DNA from: Nocardia jejuensis NBRC 103114
GTDB taxonomy: Bacteria > Actinomycetota > Actinomycetes > Mycobacteriales > Mycobacteriaceae
Length of the DNA: 64,000 nucleotides
NCBI RefSeq assembly: GCF_001613145.1
Contig: NZ_BDBU01000012.1
Coordinates: 124,001 to 188,000 of the forward strand
Direction of reading: 5' to 3'
The notes under the pieces are model-generated. The model ran no database searches. It worked only from the letters and a program-made list of their open reading frames with translations, and had not been told where the DNA came from. Both the position numbers and the translations under genes were made by a program. Shown here piece after piece: positions 24,893-33,165 of this stretch (position 1 is the first letter of the stretch; every line of letters starts with the position of its first letter).

Positions 24893-25240
24893 ATGAGCAC
24901 CGCCTACGTCATCATCACCGTCATCACCGCCGCCTGGGTCGGATTCTCGGCGTTCTCGCTCCTGCGCGAGGCCGCGTTCGTAGCGGATCCCTTGGTGGAA
25001 TACGGAGTGCCGCAATCCTGGTGGACGCCTTTGGGGTTGGCCAAGGCCGCGGGCGCGCTCGGGCTGATCGCCGGCTTGTTCGTCCCGGCCATCGGGGTCG
25101 TGGCCGCAATCGGACTGATCGTGTACTTCGCCGGAGCCGTGATCACCGTTCTGCGCGCCCGCTCGTACGCCACTGTGGCGTTTCCGATGCTGTATCTGAT
25201 TCCGGTCGCGGTCGCGCTGGGATTGGGCGTGGCCGCGTAG
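24893..25240 (+). CDS. DoxX-family membrane protein
   Basis: A 115-residue protein with four transmembrane helices. The pattern GVPQSWWTPLGLAKAAGALGLIAGLF and LIVYFAGAVITVLRARS is typical of the DoxX-like family. Relatives contribute to membrane redox or thiol-quinol functions. ATG 24893 has GAGAAG upstream at proper spacing; the ATG at 24872 lacks a ribosome site. It is probably in the TetR-controlled unit. Confidence 0.8.
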   Translation: MSTAYVIITVITAAWVGFSAFSLLREAAFVADPLVEYGVPQSWWTPLGLAKAAGALGLIAGLFVPAIGVVAAIGLIVYFAGAVITVLRARSYATVAFPMLYLIPVAVALGLGVAA

Positions 25241-25423
25241 GCAGAGCTTCCGACCGGAGGGACCGAGACCCGCGACCCGGCATCACCCCCAGCGGGATCC
25301 AGCCTCCGCCTCATACCCGAAATTGCTGACCTACAAAGCATTTCGCGGAAATGAGGTCGACACGATCACCTCCATCGTCCGCACTCTCGCCTCACCCGAT
25401 ACATCGTGTGCGATGCTTTCCCC

Positions 25424-25867
25424 ATGGTGATCAACGGTAAAAGCACGTCCAGGGTGCGGCTGGCGGCACAGGCCTTCCTCGGTGTGATGCTCGTGTCCGC
25501 GGGTACGAGCCACCTGACCTTCGCTCGCGAGGACTTCCGCGCCCAGGTGCCCTCGTGGTTCCCGCTCGACACCGACTTCGTCGTTCTGGCCTCGGGAGTC
25601 GTGGAAATCACGCTCGGCAGCGCGCTTCTGCTGACATGGAAGCAGCCTCGGCGGGCGCTGGTCGGTGCCATCGTCGCGGCGTTCTTCGTTGTCATTTTCC
25701 CCGGCAACATCGCGCAACTGGTCGAGCATCGCGATGCGTTCGGACTCGATTCCGATGCCAAACGCGCTGTTCGGCTCGTGTTCCAGCCGGCGCTCGTCGC
25801 GTGGGCACTGCTGGCGACCGACGCGGTCGGCGTGTGGCGCGACCGACGGGCACTGACGAACTCCTAG
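25424..25867 (+). CDS. DoxX-like membrane protein
   Basis: A 147-residue protein with four helices (AAQAFLGVMLVSAGTSHLTF, FVVLASGVVEITLGSALLL, ALVGAIVAAFFVVIFPGNIAQ, AVRLVFQPALVAWALLATDA). The HLTF and PGNIAQ elements are like those of the DoxX/MauE-type proteins. ATG 25424 (MVINGK) precedes the first helix. It lies downstream of the other DoxX-like gene with a 183-bp gap, so a separate promoter is likely. Confidence 0.7.
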   Translation: MVINGKSTSRVRLAAQAFLGVMLVSAGTSHLTFAREDFRAQVPSWFPLDTDFVVLASGVVEITLGSALLLTWKQPRRALVGAIVAAFFVVIFPGNIAQLVEHRDAFGLDSDAKRAVRLVFQPALVAWALLATDAVGVWRDRRALTNS

Positions 25868-26008
25868 TGCGGCACGGTCGGGCAGTAGGTGCGGCCGCCG
25901 TCCAGATGCGTCTCCTGGCTCCGGCAGGTACAGAGGGCCCGCCTCGAGTCGAGGCGGGACATCGCGACTGAGGCGTCGCGGGCGACGAGTGATGAATCCG
26001 GAATGAAA

Positions 26009-26027
26009 TTCACCCGTGTCGGGTGAG
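26009..26027. promoter_or_regulatory. Shared palindrome, site 4 (TTCACCCG-TGT-CGGGTGAG)
   Basis: It matches the 8-3-8 consensus with one base off and lies 67 bp upstream of alkyl sulfatase 2. It is the second sulfatase gene to carry this element. Confidence 0.75.
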
Positions 26028-26094
26028 GCGGCGGCCGCCCGCTGCGGGAACGCTCGGCACATCGGATCAGGATGTCACCGAGAAGGAGCGGACA

Positions 26095-27909
26095 ATGTCG
26101 CTGGATTACGAGGACCGGACCGACTTCGACGACGCCGACCGGGGATTCATCGCCGCGATGTCGCCGGCCGTGATCTCGACGGCGGACGGGAAAGTGATCT
26201 GGGACGGCGACGCCTACGGCTTCCTGGACGGCGAATGCCCGCCCACCGCGAACCCGAGCCTGTGGCGGATCGGCCAGCTGGCCAACAAGCAGGGCTTGTT
26301 CGAGGTGACCGAGGGCATCTATCAGGTCCGCAACCTCGATCTGTCCAACATGACGATCATCGAGGGCGACACCGGCGTCATCGTCATCGATCCGCTGATC
26401 TCGGCCGAGACCGCCGCCGCGGCGCTGGCGCTGTACCGCGAGCATCGCGGGGACCGTCCTGTGACCGGCCTGATCTACACCCACTCGCACGGCGATCATT
26501 TCGGTGGCGCGCGCGGCGTCGTCCCGCACGGGCACGCCGAGATTCCGATCATCGCGCCCTCGGGCTTCCTCGAGCACGCGGTGAGCGAGAACGTCTACGC
26601 CGGAACGGCCATGACGCGGCGCGCCGCCTACATGTACGGCGCGAACCTGCCCAAGGGACCGGACGGCCAGATCGGTTGCGGCCTGGGCATGACCACCTCG
26701 ACCGGCACCATCACCCTGATCCCGCCGACCGTGGACATCACGCGCACAGGCCAGGAGGAGACTGTCGACGGTGTGCGCATCGTCTTCCAGCTGACTCCGG
26801 GCACCGAAGCGCCCTCGGAGATGAACTTCCTGTTCCCGGACCGGCGCGCGATGTGTATGGCCGAGAACGTGACTCACAACATGCACAACATCCTCACCCT
26901 GCGCGGTGCGGTGGTGCGCGACTCGCGCATCTGGGCGCGCTATCTCGACGAGGCGATCGCCATGTTCGCCGACAAGATCGACGTCTCGTTCGCCTCGCAC
27001 CACTGGCCGGTGTGGGGCGCGGATCGCTTCGTGAGTCTGCTGTCCGGCCAGCGCGATATGTACGCCTACCTGCACGATCAGACCCTGCGCATGCTCAACA
27101 GCGGCGCTACCGGCCCCGAGATCGCCGAGACCTTGCAGCTGCCCGACGCCCTGGACAGCATGTGGGCCAATCGCGGCTACTACGGGTCGGTCAGCCACAA
27201 TGTGAAGGCGATCTACCAGCGCTACATGGGCTGGTTCGACGGCAACCCCGCGCACCTGTGGGAGCATCCGCCGGTCGAGCAGGCCAAGCGCTACGTCGTG
27301 GACTACGGCGGCGTCGACGCCGTCGTCGCCAAGGCGAAGAGCTACCTCGACGAGGGCGACTTGCGTTTCGCCGCAACACTTCTCAACCACGCGATTTTCG
27401 CCGAACCGGGAAATTCCGCGGCGAAGGAAACCCTCGCGGCGGTCTACGACCAACTGGGCCGCGGCGCGGAGAACGGCCCGTGGCGCAACTTCTACCTCTC
27501 CGGTGCGCTCGAATTGCGTAAAGGCGTGATCCACACCGAGATCGACACGAACAACCCGGAAATGGCGATGGCCCTGACCGTGGAGATGCTCATCGATTCG
27601 ATGGCGGTGCGGGTGAACGGGCCCAAGGCCGCACAGACCGGTTTCATCATGGACTGGAAGGTGGACGGCGGGGAGACGGTGCGCCTCACCCTCTCCAACG
27701 GCGCTCTCACACACCGCACCGCGACGACGGCCGCTCCGCACCACGGTCCCGCCGAACTCACCCTGACCCTCACCAAGGCTCAGTTGCTGGGCGTGCTGGC
27801 GGGCCAGGGCCTCGACGGTGTGGGTGTCGAGGGCGACCCGAAGGTGCTCGCCACCCTCGCGGGTCTGCTCGACACCGCGGACGTGGATTTCGCCATCGTC
27901 ACCCCGTAG
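26095..27909 (+). CDS. Alkyl/aryl sulfatase 2 (SdsA1-like)
   Basis: A 604-residue paralogue of the sulfatase at 8314. The motif THSHGDHFGG gives His130, His132, Asp134, His135; SHHWPVWGADRF and the dimerisation domain match, and the SCP2-like tail is present. It lacks about 20 N-terminal residues relative to sulfatase 1. AGAAGGAG at 26081-26088 sets the start. Palindrome site 4 upstream implies joint control with sulfatase 1. The presence of two copies could reflect different chain-length preferences. Confidence 0.92.
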   Translation: MSLDYEDRTDFDDADRGFIAAMSPAVISTADGKVIWDGDAYGFLDGECPPTANPSLWRIGQLANKQGLFEVTEGIYQVRNLDLSNMTIIEGDTGVIVIDPLISAETAAAALALYREHRGDRPVTGLIYTHSHGDHFGGARGVVPHGHAEIPIIAPSGFLEHAVSENVYAGTAMTRRAAYMYGANLPKGPDGQIGCGLGMTTSTGTITLIPPTVDITRTGQEETVDGVRIVFQLTPGTEAPSEMNFLFPDRRAMCMAENVTHNMHNILTLRGAVVRDSRIWARYLDEAIAMFADKIDVSFASHHWPVWGADRFVSLLSGQRDMYAYLHDQTLRMLNSGATGPEIAETLQLPDALDSMWANRGYYGSVSHNVKAIYQRYMGWFDGNPAHLWEHPPVEQAKRYVVDYGGVDAVVAKAKSYLDEGDLRFAATLLNHAIFAEPGNSAAKETLAAVYDQLGRGAENGPWRNFYLSGALELRKGVIHTEIDTNNPEMAMALTVEMLIDSMAVRVNGPKAAQTGFIMDWKVDGGETVRLTLSNGALTHRTATTAAPHHGPAELTLTLTKAQLLGVLAGQGLDGVGVEGDPKVLATLAGLLDTADVDFAIVTP

Positions 27910-27943
27910 CGGGCAACACCCGTTCGGTCGACCATCGCCCATT

Positions 27944-27992
27944 CGTGCGGATCGGCAGTCCTACTGCCGCATAAGCGGATTCGATCCGCACG
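27944..27992 (+). terminator. Compound hairpin after alkyl sulfatase 2
   Basis: An outer 11-bp stem, CGTGCGGATCG (27944-27954) with CGATCCGCACG (27982-27992), and an inner hairpin CGGCAGT-cct-ACTGCCG (27953-27969). No T-run. It starts 35 bp after the stop at 27909. Confidence 0.65.
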
Positions 27993-28317
27993 GGTGAGCG
28001 TGTCGGAGCTGGATTCGGCTACCGACCCGGCGGGATTCCGCCCGTGAGGTTCACCGCCCGTCTCGCAGCAGGCGGCGGGCTCGTGCGCCGCCGGCCGATC
28101 AGCGCAGCTCATCACTACCGCGCGCCGATTGCCTTCGCGCTGTGCTATTTTCGGTCTTCGCGCTGCGGTATTTCGCGCAAGTTCTATTCCTGATAGTCAT
28201 ATTTCGAACAATTCCGCATTCCCGAGTCCCGCTGAGTGGAATCGACCGGAGCCGTACTGGTCAGGGGCATGACACGTTTCACGCGACGTGTTACCCACCC
28301 CTTTCTGGAGGACGTTT
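27993..28317 (+). promoter_or_regulatory. AT-rich promoter region of the MFS gene with direct repeat
   Basis: Between sulfatase 2 and the MFS gene I see no gene. It contains two similar 19-20-mers, TTCGCGCTGTGCTATTTTCG (28134-28153) and TTCGCGCTGCGGTATTTCG (28157-28175), 23 bp apart, then an AT-rich stretch to 28210 that could hold the promoter. The direct repeat may bind a regulator. Confidence 0.45.
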
Positions 28318-30036
28318 ATGTCCACCTCTGTCGACAACGCGGCGCCTTCGGCCCCCGACTTCGACGATTCCGCACGACTCGACGGCGCCTCGAAATGGCG
28401 GATCTATTCGGTTCTCGCCGTCATCGTGCTGTTCACCGAGATCTCCCCGATGCAGTACGTGATGGTCGCGGCCGCCCTGCGGCAGATCGCGCCGACCTTT
28501 CCCAGCCAGGGCGCCAATATCAATTGGGCCATCATCGTTTTCGGCGTGATCGGCGCCGCGGTGTCGCCGCTGATCGGCAAACTAAGCGACATCTGGGGCA
28601 AGAAGAAGATGTTCCTGGTGTGCGGTGTGCTGTTCCTGATCGGCACCGCGCTGTGCGCCGTCACCAGCAATTGGGGACTGTTCCTGCTGGGCCGCGGGCT
28701 CGAGGCCACCGCCATCGCGACCACCGTGGTGTCCTACGGCCTGATCCGAGACCTGATGCCGCGCAGGCTCGTTCCGGTCGGGCTCGGCATCGCATCCACC
28801 GGCCTCGGCGTCTCGGCGCTGATCGGCCCGCTGATCGGCGGCTACATCACCGACCACTACAGCTGGCGCGGACTGTTCTGGTTCCTGTTCATCTTCACCC
28901 TGATCATGATTCCGCTGCTGATCCTCGTGGTGCCCGAAACCAAGCTCCGCACTCCGCAGCGCCTGGATCTGCTGGGTGTGCTGCTGCTTGGCGCGGGAGC
29001 CACGCTCACGCTCATCTATCTCGACAAGGGCCAGGACTGGGGTTGGCTGAAACCCACCACCCTGGCGTGGCTGATCGGCGGGCTGGCGTTACTCGCGCTG
29101 TTCCCGCTCGTGGAAATGCGTGCGCGCCAGCCGATCATGGATATGAAGCTGCTGTTCACTCCGCGGGTGAGCGTGGTGCTGTTCATCGCACTACTGGGTT
29201 CGCTGATGATCGGCGTCCAGTCCTACGGGCCCAGCTACATGATCCAGTCGCCGGCGGCGTCCGAGGTGGTGGCGCAGGCTAAAGCCGCGGCGTACGACCA
29301 GGTGAAGACGCAAGCGCTCGCGCAGGCACAAGCGCAGGCCGAGGCTCAGGCTCGAGCCGCATTGCCGCCCGGGGTCACGTTGCCACCAGGATCGGTCCAT
29401 GTGCCCGAGGAGGCGGTGCTCGCGCAGTTGTCACCGGACATGGTGCAGGTGCGGCTCGATCCCGGCTACACCTACGGCGAGGGCTTCAGCCTGATGAAGT
29501 TCGCCACCCATGTCACCCTGGCGCAGTCGTTGATCGCCATGCTGTTCGGCTTCCTGGGCGGGCTGTGGATTCGGCGGATCGGCGGACGCCTGCCATTGGT
29601 CACGGCACTGGTGGTCTTCGTCGGCACCGCCGCCGCCTACGCGATGCTCGACCACGGCTGGGTGACGCTCACGCTGATCGGGGCGGTGACCGGCATCGGG
29701 TTCGCGATGTACTACGCCTCCACGCCCAACCTGATCGTCGAGGCGGTGCCCGCCGAGCAGCAGGGCATCAGCGCGGGCATGCTCGGTGTCATGCAGGCCA
29801 TGGGCGCCGGTATCGGAATCGCCGTCGCCACAGCGTTTTTGAACGCCAACCCGGTGCGGGCGGAGGTCACGGTGACGGGACAGCCCAGCGTCACTCAGGA
29901 CGTACCGCTGCTGTTCGCCGACCGGGGATACGAACTCAGCTTCTACTTCGTGGCGGCGACCTCGGTGATCGCGCTGATCGGCGCGGTGATCATGAAGTCC
30001 GGTCGCACACCGGCCACCGGTGGCACCGCGTTCTGA
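28318..30036 (+). CDS. MFS exporter (DHA2-like) with Ala/Gln-rich insert
   Basis: A 572-residue major facilitator exporter. MFS motif A-like GKLSDIWGKKKM follows helix 2, and helix 5 holds GLGVSALIGPLIGGYITD. About 12-14 helices are predicted. Between the helices near residues 300 and 390 lies a hydrophilic insert of ~70 residues starting AQAKAAAYDQVKTQALAQAQ and continuing AQAEAQARAALPP, coiled-coil or low complexity, which is unusual for the family. The start at 28318 has GGAGGA. It ends at a bidirectional hairpin (30061-30097). Substrate unknown. Confidence 0.88.
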   Translation: MSTSVDNAAPSAPDFDDSARLDGASKWRIYSVLAVIVLFTEISPMQYVMVAAALRQIAPTFPSQGANINWAIIVFGVIGAAVSPLIGKLSDIWGKKKMFLVCGVLFLIGTALCAVTSNWGLFLLGRGLEATAIATTVVSYGLIRDLMPRRLVPVGLGIASTGLGVSALIGPLIGGYITDHYSWRGLFWFLFIFTLIMIPLLILVVPETKLRTPQRLDLLGVLLLGAGATLTLIYLDKGQDWGWLKPTTLAWLIGGLALLALFPLVEMRARQPIMDMKLLFTPRVSVVLFIALLGSLMIGVQSYGPSYMIQSPAASEVVAQAKAAAYDQVKTQALAQAQAQAEAQARAALPPGVTLPPGSVHVPEEAVLAQLSPDMVQVRLDPGYTYGEGFSLMKFATHVTLAQSLIAMLFGFLGGLWIRRIGGRLPLVTALVVFVGTAAAYAMLDHGWVTLTLIGAVTGIGFAMYYASTPNLIVEAVPAEQQGISAGMLGVMQAMGAGIGIAVATAFLNANPVRAEVTVTGQPSVTQDVPLLFADRGYELSFYFVAATSVIALIGAVIMKSGRTPATGGTAF

Positions 30037-30060
30037 GGTCCGGATGCGGTCCAACGAATG

Positions 30061-30097
30061 ACTCAGGCCCGGAGGCGAATTGCCACCGGGCCTGAGT
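30061..30097. terminator. Bidirectional hairpin terminator
   Basis: A perfect 12-bp stem, ACTCAGGCCCGG (30061-30072) with CCGGGCCTGAGT (30086-30097), and a 13-nt loop, between the convergent MFS and SDR genes. Confidence 0.85.
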
Positions 30098-30100
30098 AGT

Positions 30101-31129
30101 TCACCGCCGGGTCGTCAGCCGAGTGGACAGGTCCCACAGCTCACCTGCCGCGTCCGGATCGGTGGCGTGTTCGGCGGCGCGTCCGACGGCGCAATCGGTG
30201 AGGTACGCGCCCGGGTGCCGGTCCAATTCCGCTGCGGTGGCAGCCCATACCGAGGTCGCGGCGGCCTGCTCCGTCGATTTCGGATTGGTCAGGATCCCGG
30301 GAGTACGCACGGTGAGCCGGCGCATCCGGTCGAAGTCGTCGCGAGACATGAAGCGCGCCAGCCCGGTTACGCAGATCCCCGGATGCACCGCGTAGGCGGC
30401 GACCGGCGCACCCGCCATGCGCCGCTGCACTTCGACGGTCATCAGCACGTTCGCGGCCTTCGATTGCGCGTAGGCGGCGAACTTGTCGTACGGACGCTCG
30501 ACGAATTGCAGGTCGTCCAGGTCGATCGGATAGGCGCGGTGCGCGTCGGAGGACACGGTGATCACCCGCGCCGGGATCCCGGTGCGCGCGGCGGTGGCGG
30601 CGAGCACCGGGAGCAGTTCGGCCGTGAGCAGGAAATGCCCGAGATGGTTTGTGGCGAACTGCAATTCGAGTCCACCTGCGACTCTGGTCAGCGGCGGATA
30701 CATCACTCCGGCGTTGTTGATCAGCAGATCGATGCCCGAGCGCCGCAACGCCAGCATGCCCGCGGCGGCGCGCACACTGCTCTGATCGGTCAGGTCCAGA
30801 CCGATGACGTCCAGATCGGCGCGAGGATGCAGTTCTCGGATCCGGCAGGCTCGGATGACCGCCGCGTCGAAATCACGCGCGGCGAGTACGACCGTGGCGC
30901 CGGCGGCGGCCAGGGCGCGCGCCGTCTCGGCCCCCAGCCCGCTGGTCGCCCCGGTCACCAGCGCGGTGCGGCCGGTGAGATCGACCCCGTCGAGCACGTC
31001 GTCGGTGGTCAGCACCGCCCCGTCCAGCGTTCGCGCGACTCCGCCGAATACTCGTGCCGCGCCGCCGGGAATTCGGGCGGTCCTGCCAGAGTTCCGGGCG
31101 GCTCCGCCGGAACCGGAAGCGGTATTCAT
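30101..31129 (-). CDS. Short-chain dehydrogenase/reductase with repeat-like N-terminus
   Basis: A 342-residue SDR enzyme: TGATSGLG (NAD(P)-binding), INNAGVM and the catalytic YAQSK (Tyr-x-x-x-Lys) are all present, in the arrangement of the retinol dehydrogenase-like subgroup. The first ~40 residues are a Gly/Ala/Arg repeat-like stretch (SGGAARNSGRTARIPGGAAR) not seen in the core fold. ATG 31129 overlaps the hydratase stop (ATGA), so it is the last gene of the three-gene F420 operon. It is likely a ketone/alcohol oxidoreductase for the same pathway. Confidence 0.88.
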   Translation of the reverse strand: MNTASGSGGAARNSGRTARIPGGAARVFGGVARTLDGAVLTTDDVLDGVDLTGRTALVTGATSGLGAETARALAAAGATVVLAARDFDAAVIRACRIRELHPRADLDVIGLDLTDQSSVRAAAGMLALRRSGIDLLINNAGVMYPPLTRVAGGLELQFATNHLGHFLLTAELLPVLAATAARTGIPARVITVSSDAHRAYPIDLDDLQFVERPYDKFAAYAQSKAANVLMTVEVQRRMAGAPVAAYAVHPGICVTGLARFMSRDDFDRMRRLTVRTPGILTNPKSTEQAAATSVWAATAAELDRHPGAYLTDCAVGRAAEHATDPDAAGELWDLSTRLTTRR

Positions 31130-31938
31130 GACTCGGGTAGATCCTTCCATTCGGACGACAACCGGGCGGACCAGTCGGGAGCACGATGTTCGAGGAAGGC
31201 GCGCACGCCTTCGGCGGCATCGGGACGGCCCATGACCCGCAGATGCAACTCGGTCTCGAGCGCCGCGATACGGGCGGGGTCATGGCCGCGAATCGCGGTG
31301 TCCCACAACAGTCTTTTGCACAGCGCCGCGGACATGGGCGCGGTATTGACCGCCATGTCGCGGGCCAGTTCGAGGGCGGCCGGGAGCACCTCCGCGGCGG
31401 GCAGGGCGCGGCCGGCCAGTCCGAGTCGGCAGGCTTCGTGGCCGTCGAAGGTTCTGCCGGACAACAGAATCTCGGCCGCCACCGCCATCCCGGCGACCCG
31501 GGCCACGGTCCAGTGCGCCATGGCATCGGGAAGCACTCCGAACCGCACCTGCGGGATGGCATAGCGGGCGTCGGCGGCGACGATGCGAATGTCGGTCTGC
31601 ATGGCCAGGGTCATGCCGATTCCGATGGCGTGCCCGTTCATCGCGGCGATCACCGGCTTGCGCAGCGCGAAGGCGGGCGGATCGACCGGCGACGCGGAAA
31701 ACGTTGCTTCGCTGGGAGTTCGGAAGGTGTCCGCACCACCGGTCAGATCGGCCCCGGCGCAGAAGGCCGGCGGGGCGCCGGTCAGCACCAGCACTCGCAC
31801 CGAATCGTCGGCATCCAGGTCACGGTAGGCCTGCCCGAGCGCGCGTCCCATAGCGGCGGTGAAGGCGTTGCGTCGCCTCGGGCGGTCCAGCGTTACGATC
31901 GCGACACCGCCGTCGGTGTCGATGCGCACGCCGCTCAC
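31126..31938 (-). CDS. Enoyl-CoA hydratase/isomerase family protein
   Basis: A 270-residue crotonase. The oxyanion-hole strands are AFCAGADLTGG and GHAIGIGMTLAMQTD, with RRRNAFTAAMGRALG at the N-terminus. In the second acid position the segment VRFGVLPDAMAHWTVARVAG replaces the usual E(x)GLVP pattern, so the exact reaction is uncertain. The GTG start at 31938 overlaps the F420 oxidoreductase stop (GTGA). It belongs to the TetR-controlled operon and is likely to act on an unsaturated acyl-CoA. Confidence 0.85.
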   Translation of the reverse strand: MSGVRIDTDGGVAIVTLDRPRRRNAFTAAMGRALGQAYRDLDADDSVRVLVLTGAPPAFCAGADLTGGADTFRTPSEATFSASPVDPPAFALRKPVIAAMNGHAIGIGMTLAMQTDIRIVAADARYAIPQVRFGVLPDAMAHWTVARVAGMAVAAEILLSGRTFDGHEACRLGLAGRALPAAEVLPAALELARDMAVNTAPMSAALCKRLLWDTAIRGHDPARIAALETELHLRVMGRPDAAEGVRAFLEHRAPDWSARLSSEWKDLPES

Positions 31939-32948
31939 GGGATCGCCCGCAACGCGGCGATCAGATCCGCGACGTGGGCCGGGGCGACCTCGTATCCCGG
32001 GAAATAACAACAGATCCGGTCGGCGTAGCCCCCGAAGCGTTCCGCTATGGCGGCGGCGCACTCTTCCGGCGTGCCGTACACGGCCAGCGTTCCCAGCATC
32101 TGCTCATCGACGAGTTCGGTCATCGCTTCCACCGCACCGCGTTTGGACAGCGCGTTCAATTCTGGCTGCACATCGCCCCACCCCTCCACGTCCAGAACCG
32201 AGCGGTAGGCCGGGGTGGACCCGTAGAAGGCGAGCAATCGGCGAGCCCCGCGCGCGGCGGCGTCCAGTTCGCTCGCCGTCCGGCCGGTGGCGACCACCAC
32301 CTGCGGATAGATCGAAAATTCCGCGGTATCACGACCTGCGCGTTCGAGCCCCTCCTCGAGGGCGGGGCGGGTGCGCTCGCGAAAGTGCCTGGCGCTGTTG
32401 AACGGCATGACCAGCAGTCCGTCCGCGACCTCGGCCGCCACCCGCGTCATGATCGGGCCGAGCGCGCCGAGGCAGATCTGCGGCAGGCCGTAAGGATTGG
32501 GGCCGGGATCGAAGGTCGGCGGCATCAGCGTGTGCCGGGTGAACTCGCCTTCGAAGCGCAACGGAGTGCGGTGCTGCCAGGCGCCGAGGATAGCCTTGAC
32601 CGCCAGTACTGTTTCCCGCATGCGCGCGGCCGGCCTCGACCACTCACCGCCGTAACGCCTTTCGATGTGCGGGCGGGTCTGCGATCCGAGCCCGAGCCGG
32701 AATCGGCCGCCGCTGAGCAGGTGCAGATCGTAGGCGGCGTGGGCCAGGTGCAGGGGGCTGCGCGGGAGCGCGACGGCGACATTGGTCATCAGATCCGCCG
32801 GTGCCGCGCCCGCGGCCAGGGCCAGCGGCAGGAACGCATCCTTTGCGCCTTCGAACGTGAACAGGCCGTCCGCGCCACAGGCGACCAATTCTCTTGCTCG
32901 TGCCGCTGTTTCGCCGAGCGGCGCGTCCAGCTGCAAATCGACTTTCAT
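31935..32948 (-). CDS. F420-dependent LLM-class oxidoreductase (TIGR03617-like)
   Basis: A 337-residue luciferase-like TIM-barrel enzyme using coenzyme F420 by family inference. It begins MKVDLQLDAPLGETAARARE and has the typical SGGRFRLGLGSQ segment and the LMPPTFDPGPNPYGLPQI region. It is the first gene of an operon with an enoyl-CoA hydratase and an SDR. The TetR site at 32994 is 45 bp upstream of its ATG. Relatives in Mycobacterium and Nocardia accompany lipid catabolic genes. Confidence 0.85.
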   Translation of the reverse strand: MKVDLQLDAPLGETAARARELVACGADGLFTFEGAKDAFLPLALAAGAAPADLMTNVAVALPRSPLHLAHAAYDLHLLSGGRFRLGLGSQTRPHIERRYGGEWSRPAARMRETVLAVKAILGAWQHRTPLRFEGEFTRHTLMPPTFDPGPNPYGLPQICLGALGPIMTRVAAEVADGLLVMPFNSARHFRERTRPALEEGLERAGRDTAEFSIYPQVVVATGRTASELDAAARGARRLLAFYGSTPAYRSVLDVEGWGDVQPELNALSKRGAVEAMTELVDEQMLGTLAVYGTPEECAAAIAERFGGYADRICCYFPGYEVAPAHVADLIAALRAIP

Positions 32949-32993
32949 TCTGCCTCGGTGCGTGGTGTCGGGATGGACGAACTGACTCTCAAT

Positions 32994-33019
32994 ATTACAT
33001 AGTACGATGTAACGTTATT
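32994..33019. promoter_or_regulatory. TetR site shared with 35389-35414, copy 1
   Basis: It contains TTACAT-N6-ATGTAA (32996-33013 region, near-perfect palindrome) and matches 22 of 26 bases with the element at the TetR gene start. It lies between the F420 operon and the LVIVD gene, so it probably controls both. Confidence 0.75.
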
Positions 33020-33165
33020 GTGGTGTGTCGCGGTTCACCACTGCGTTCGATCACCCGCGCCGCCCGAATCGAACGTGCGCCCCGGCGGGGAAAGGCGGCG
33101 TCCGCCCCAGCCATTGTCTCCGCCGGAATCGACAGGAAGGCGCCCTCACCGATGAGGGCAACACC

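Noticed and set aside
25391..25412. CTCACCCGATACATCGTGTG resembles the left half of the shared palindrome before the DoxX-like gene
   Set aside because: The right half does not match CGGGTGAA, so it was not counted as a site.
25864..27942. 690-codon minus-strand frame across alkyl sulfatase 2
   Set aside because: Shadow of the plus-strand sulfatase, which has a ribosome site and the full catalytic motif set.
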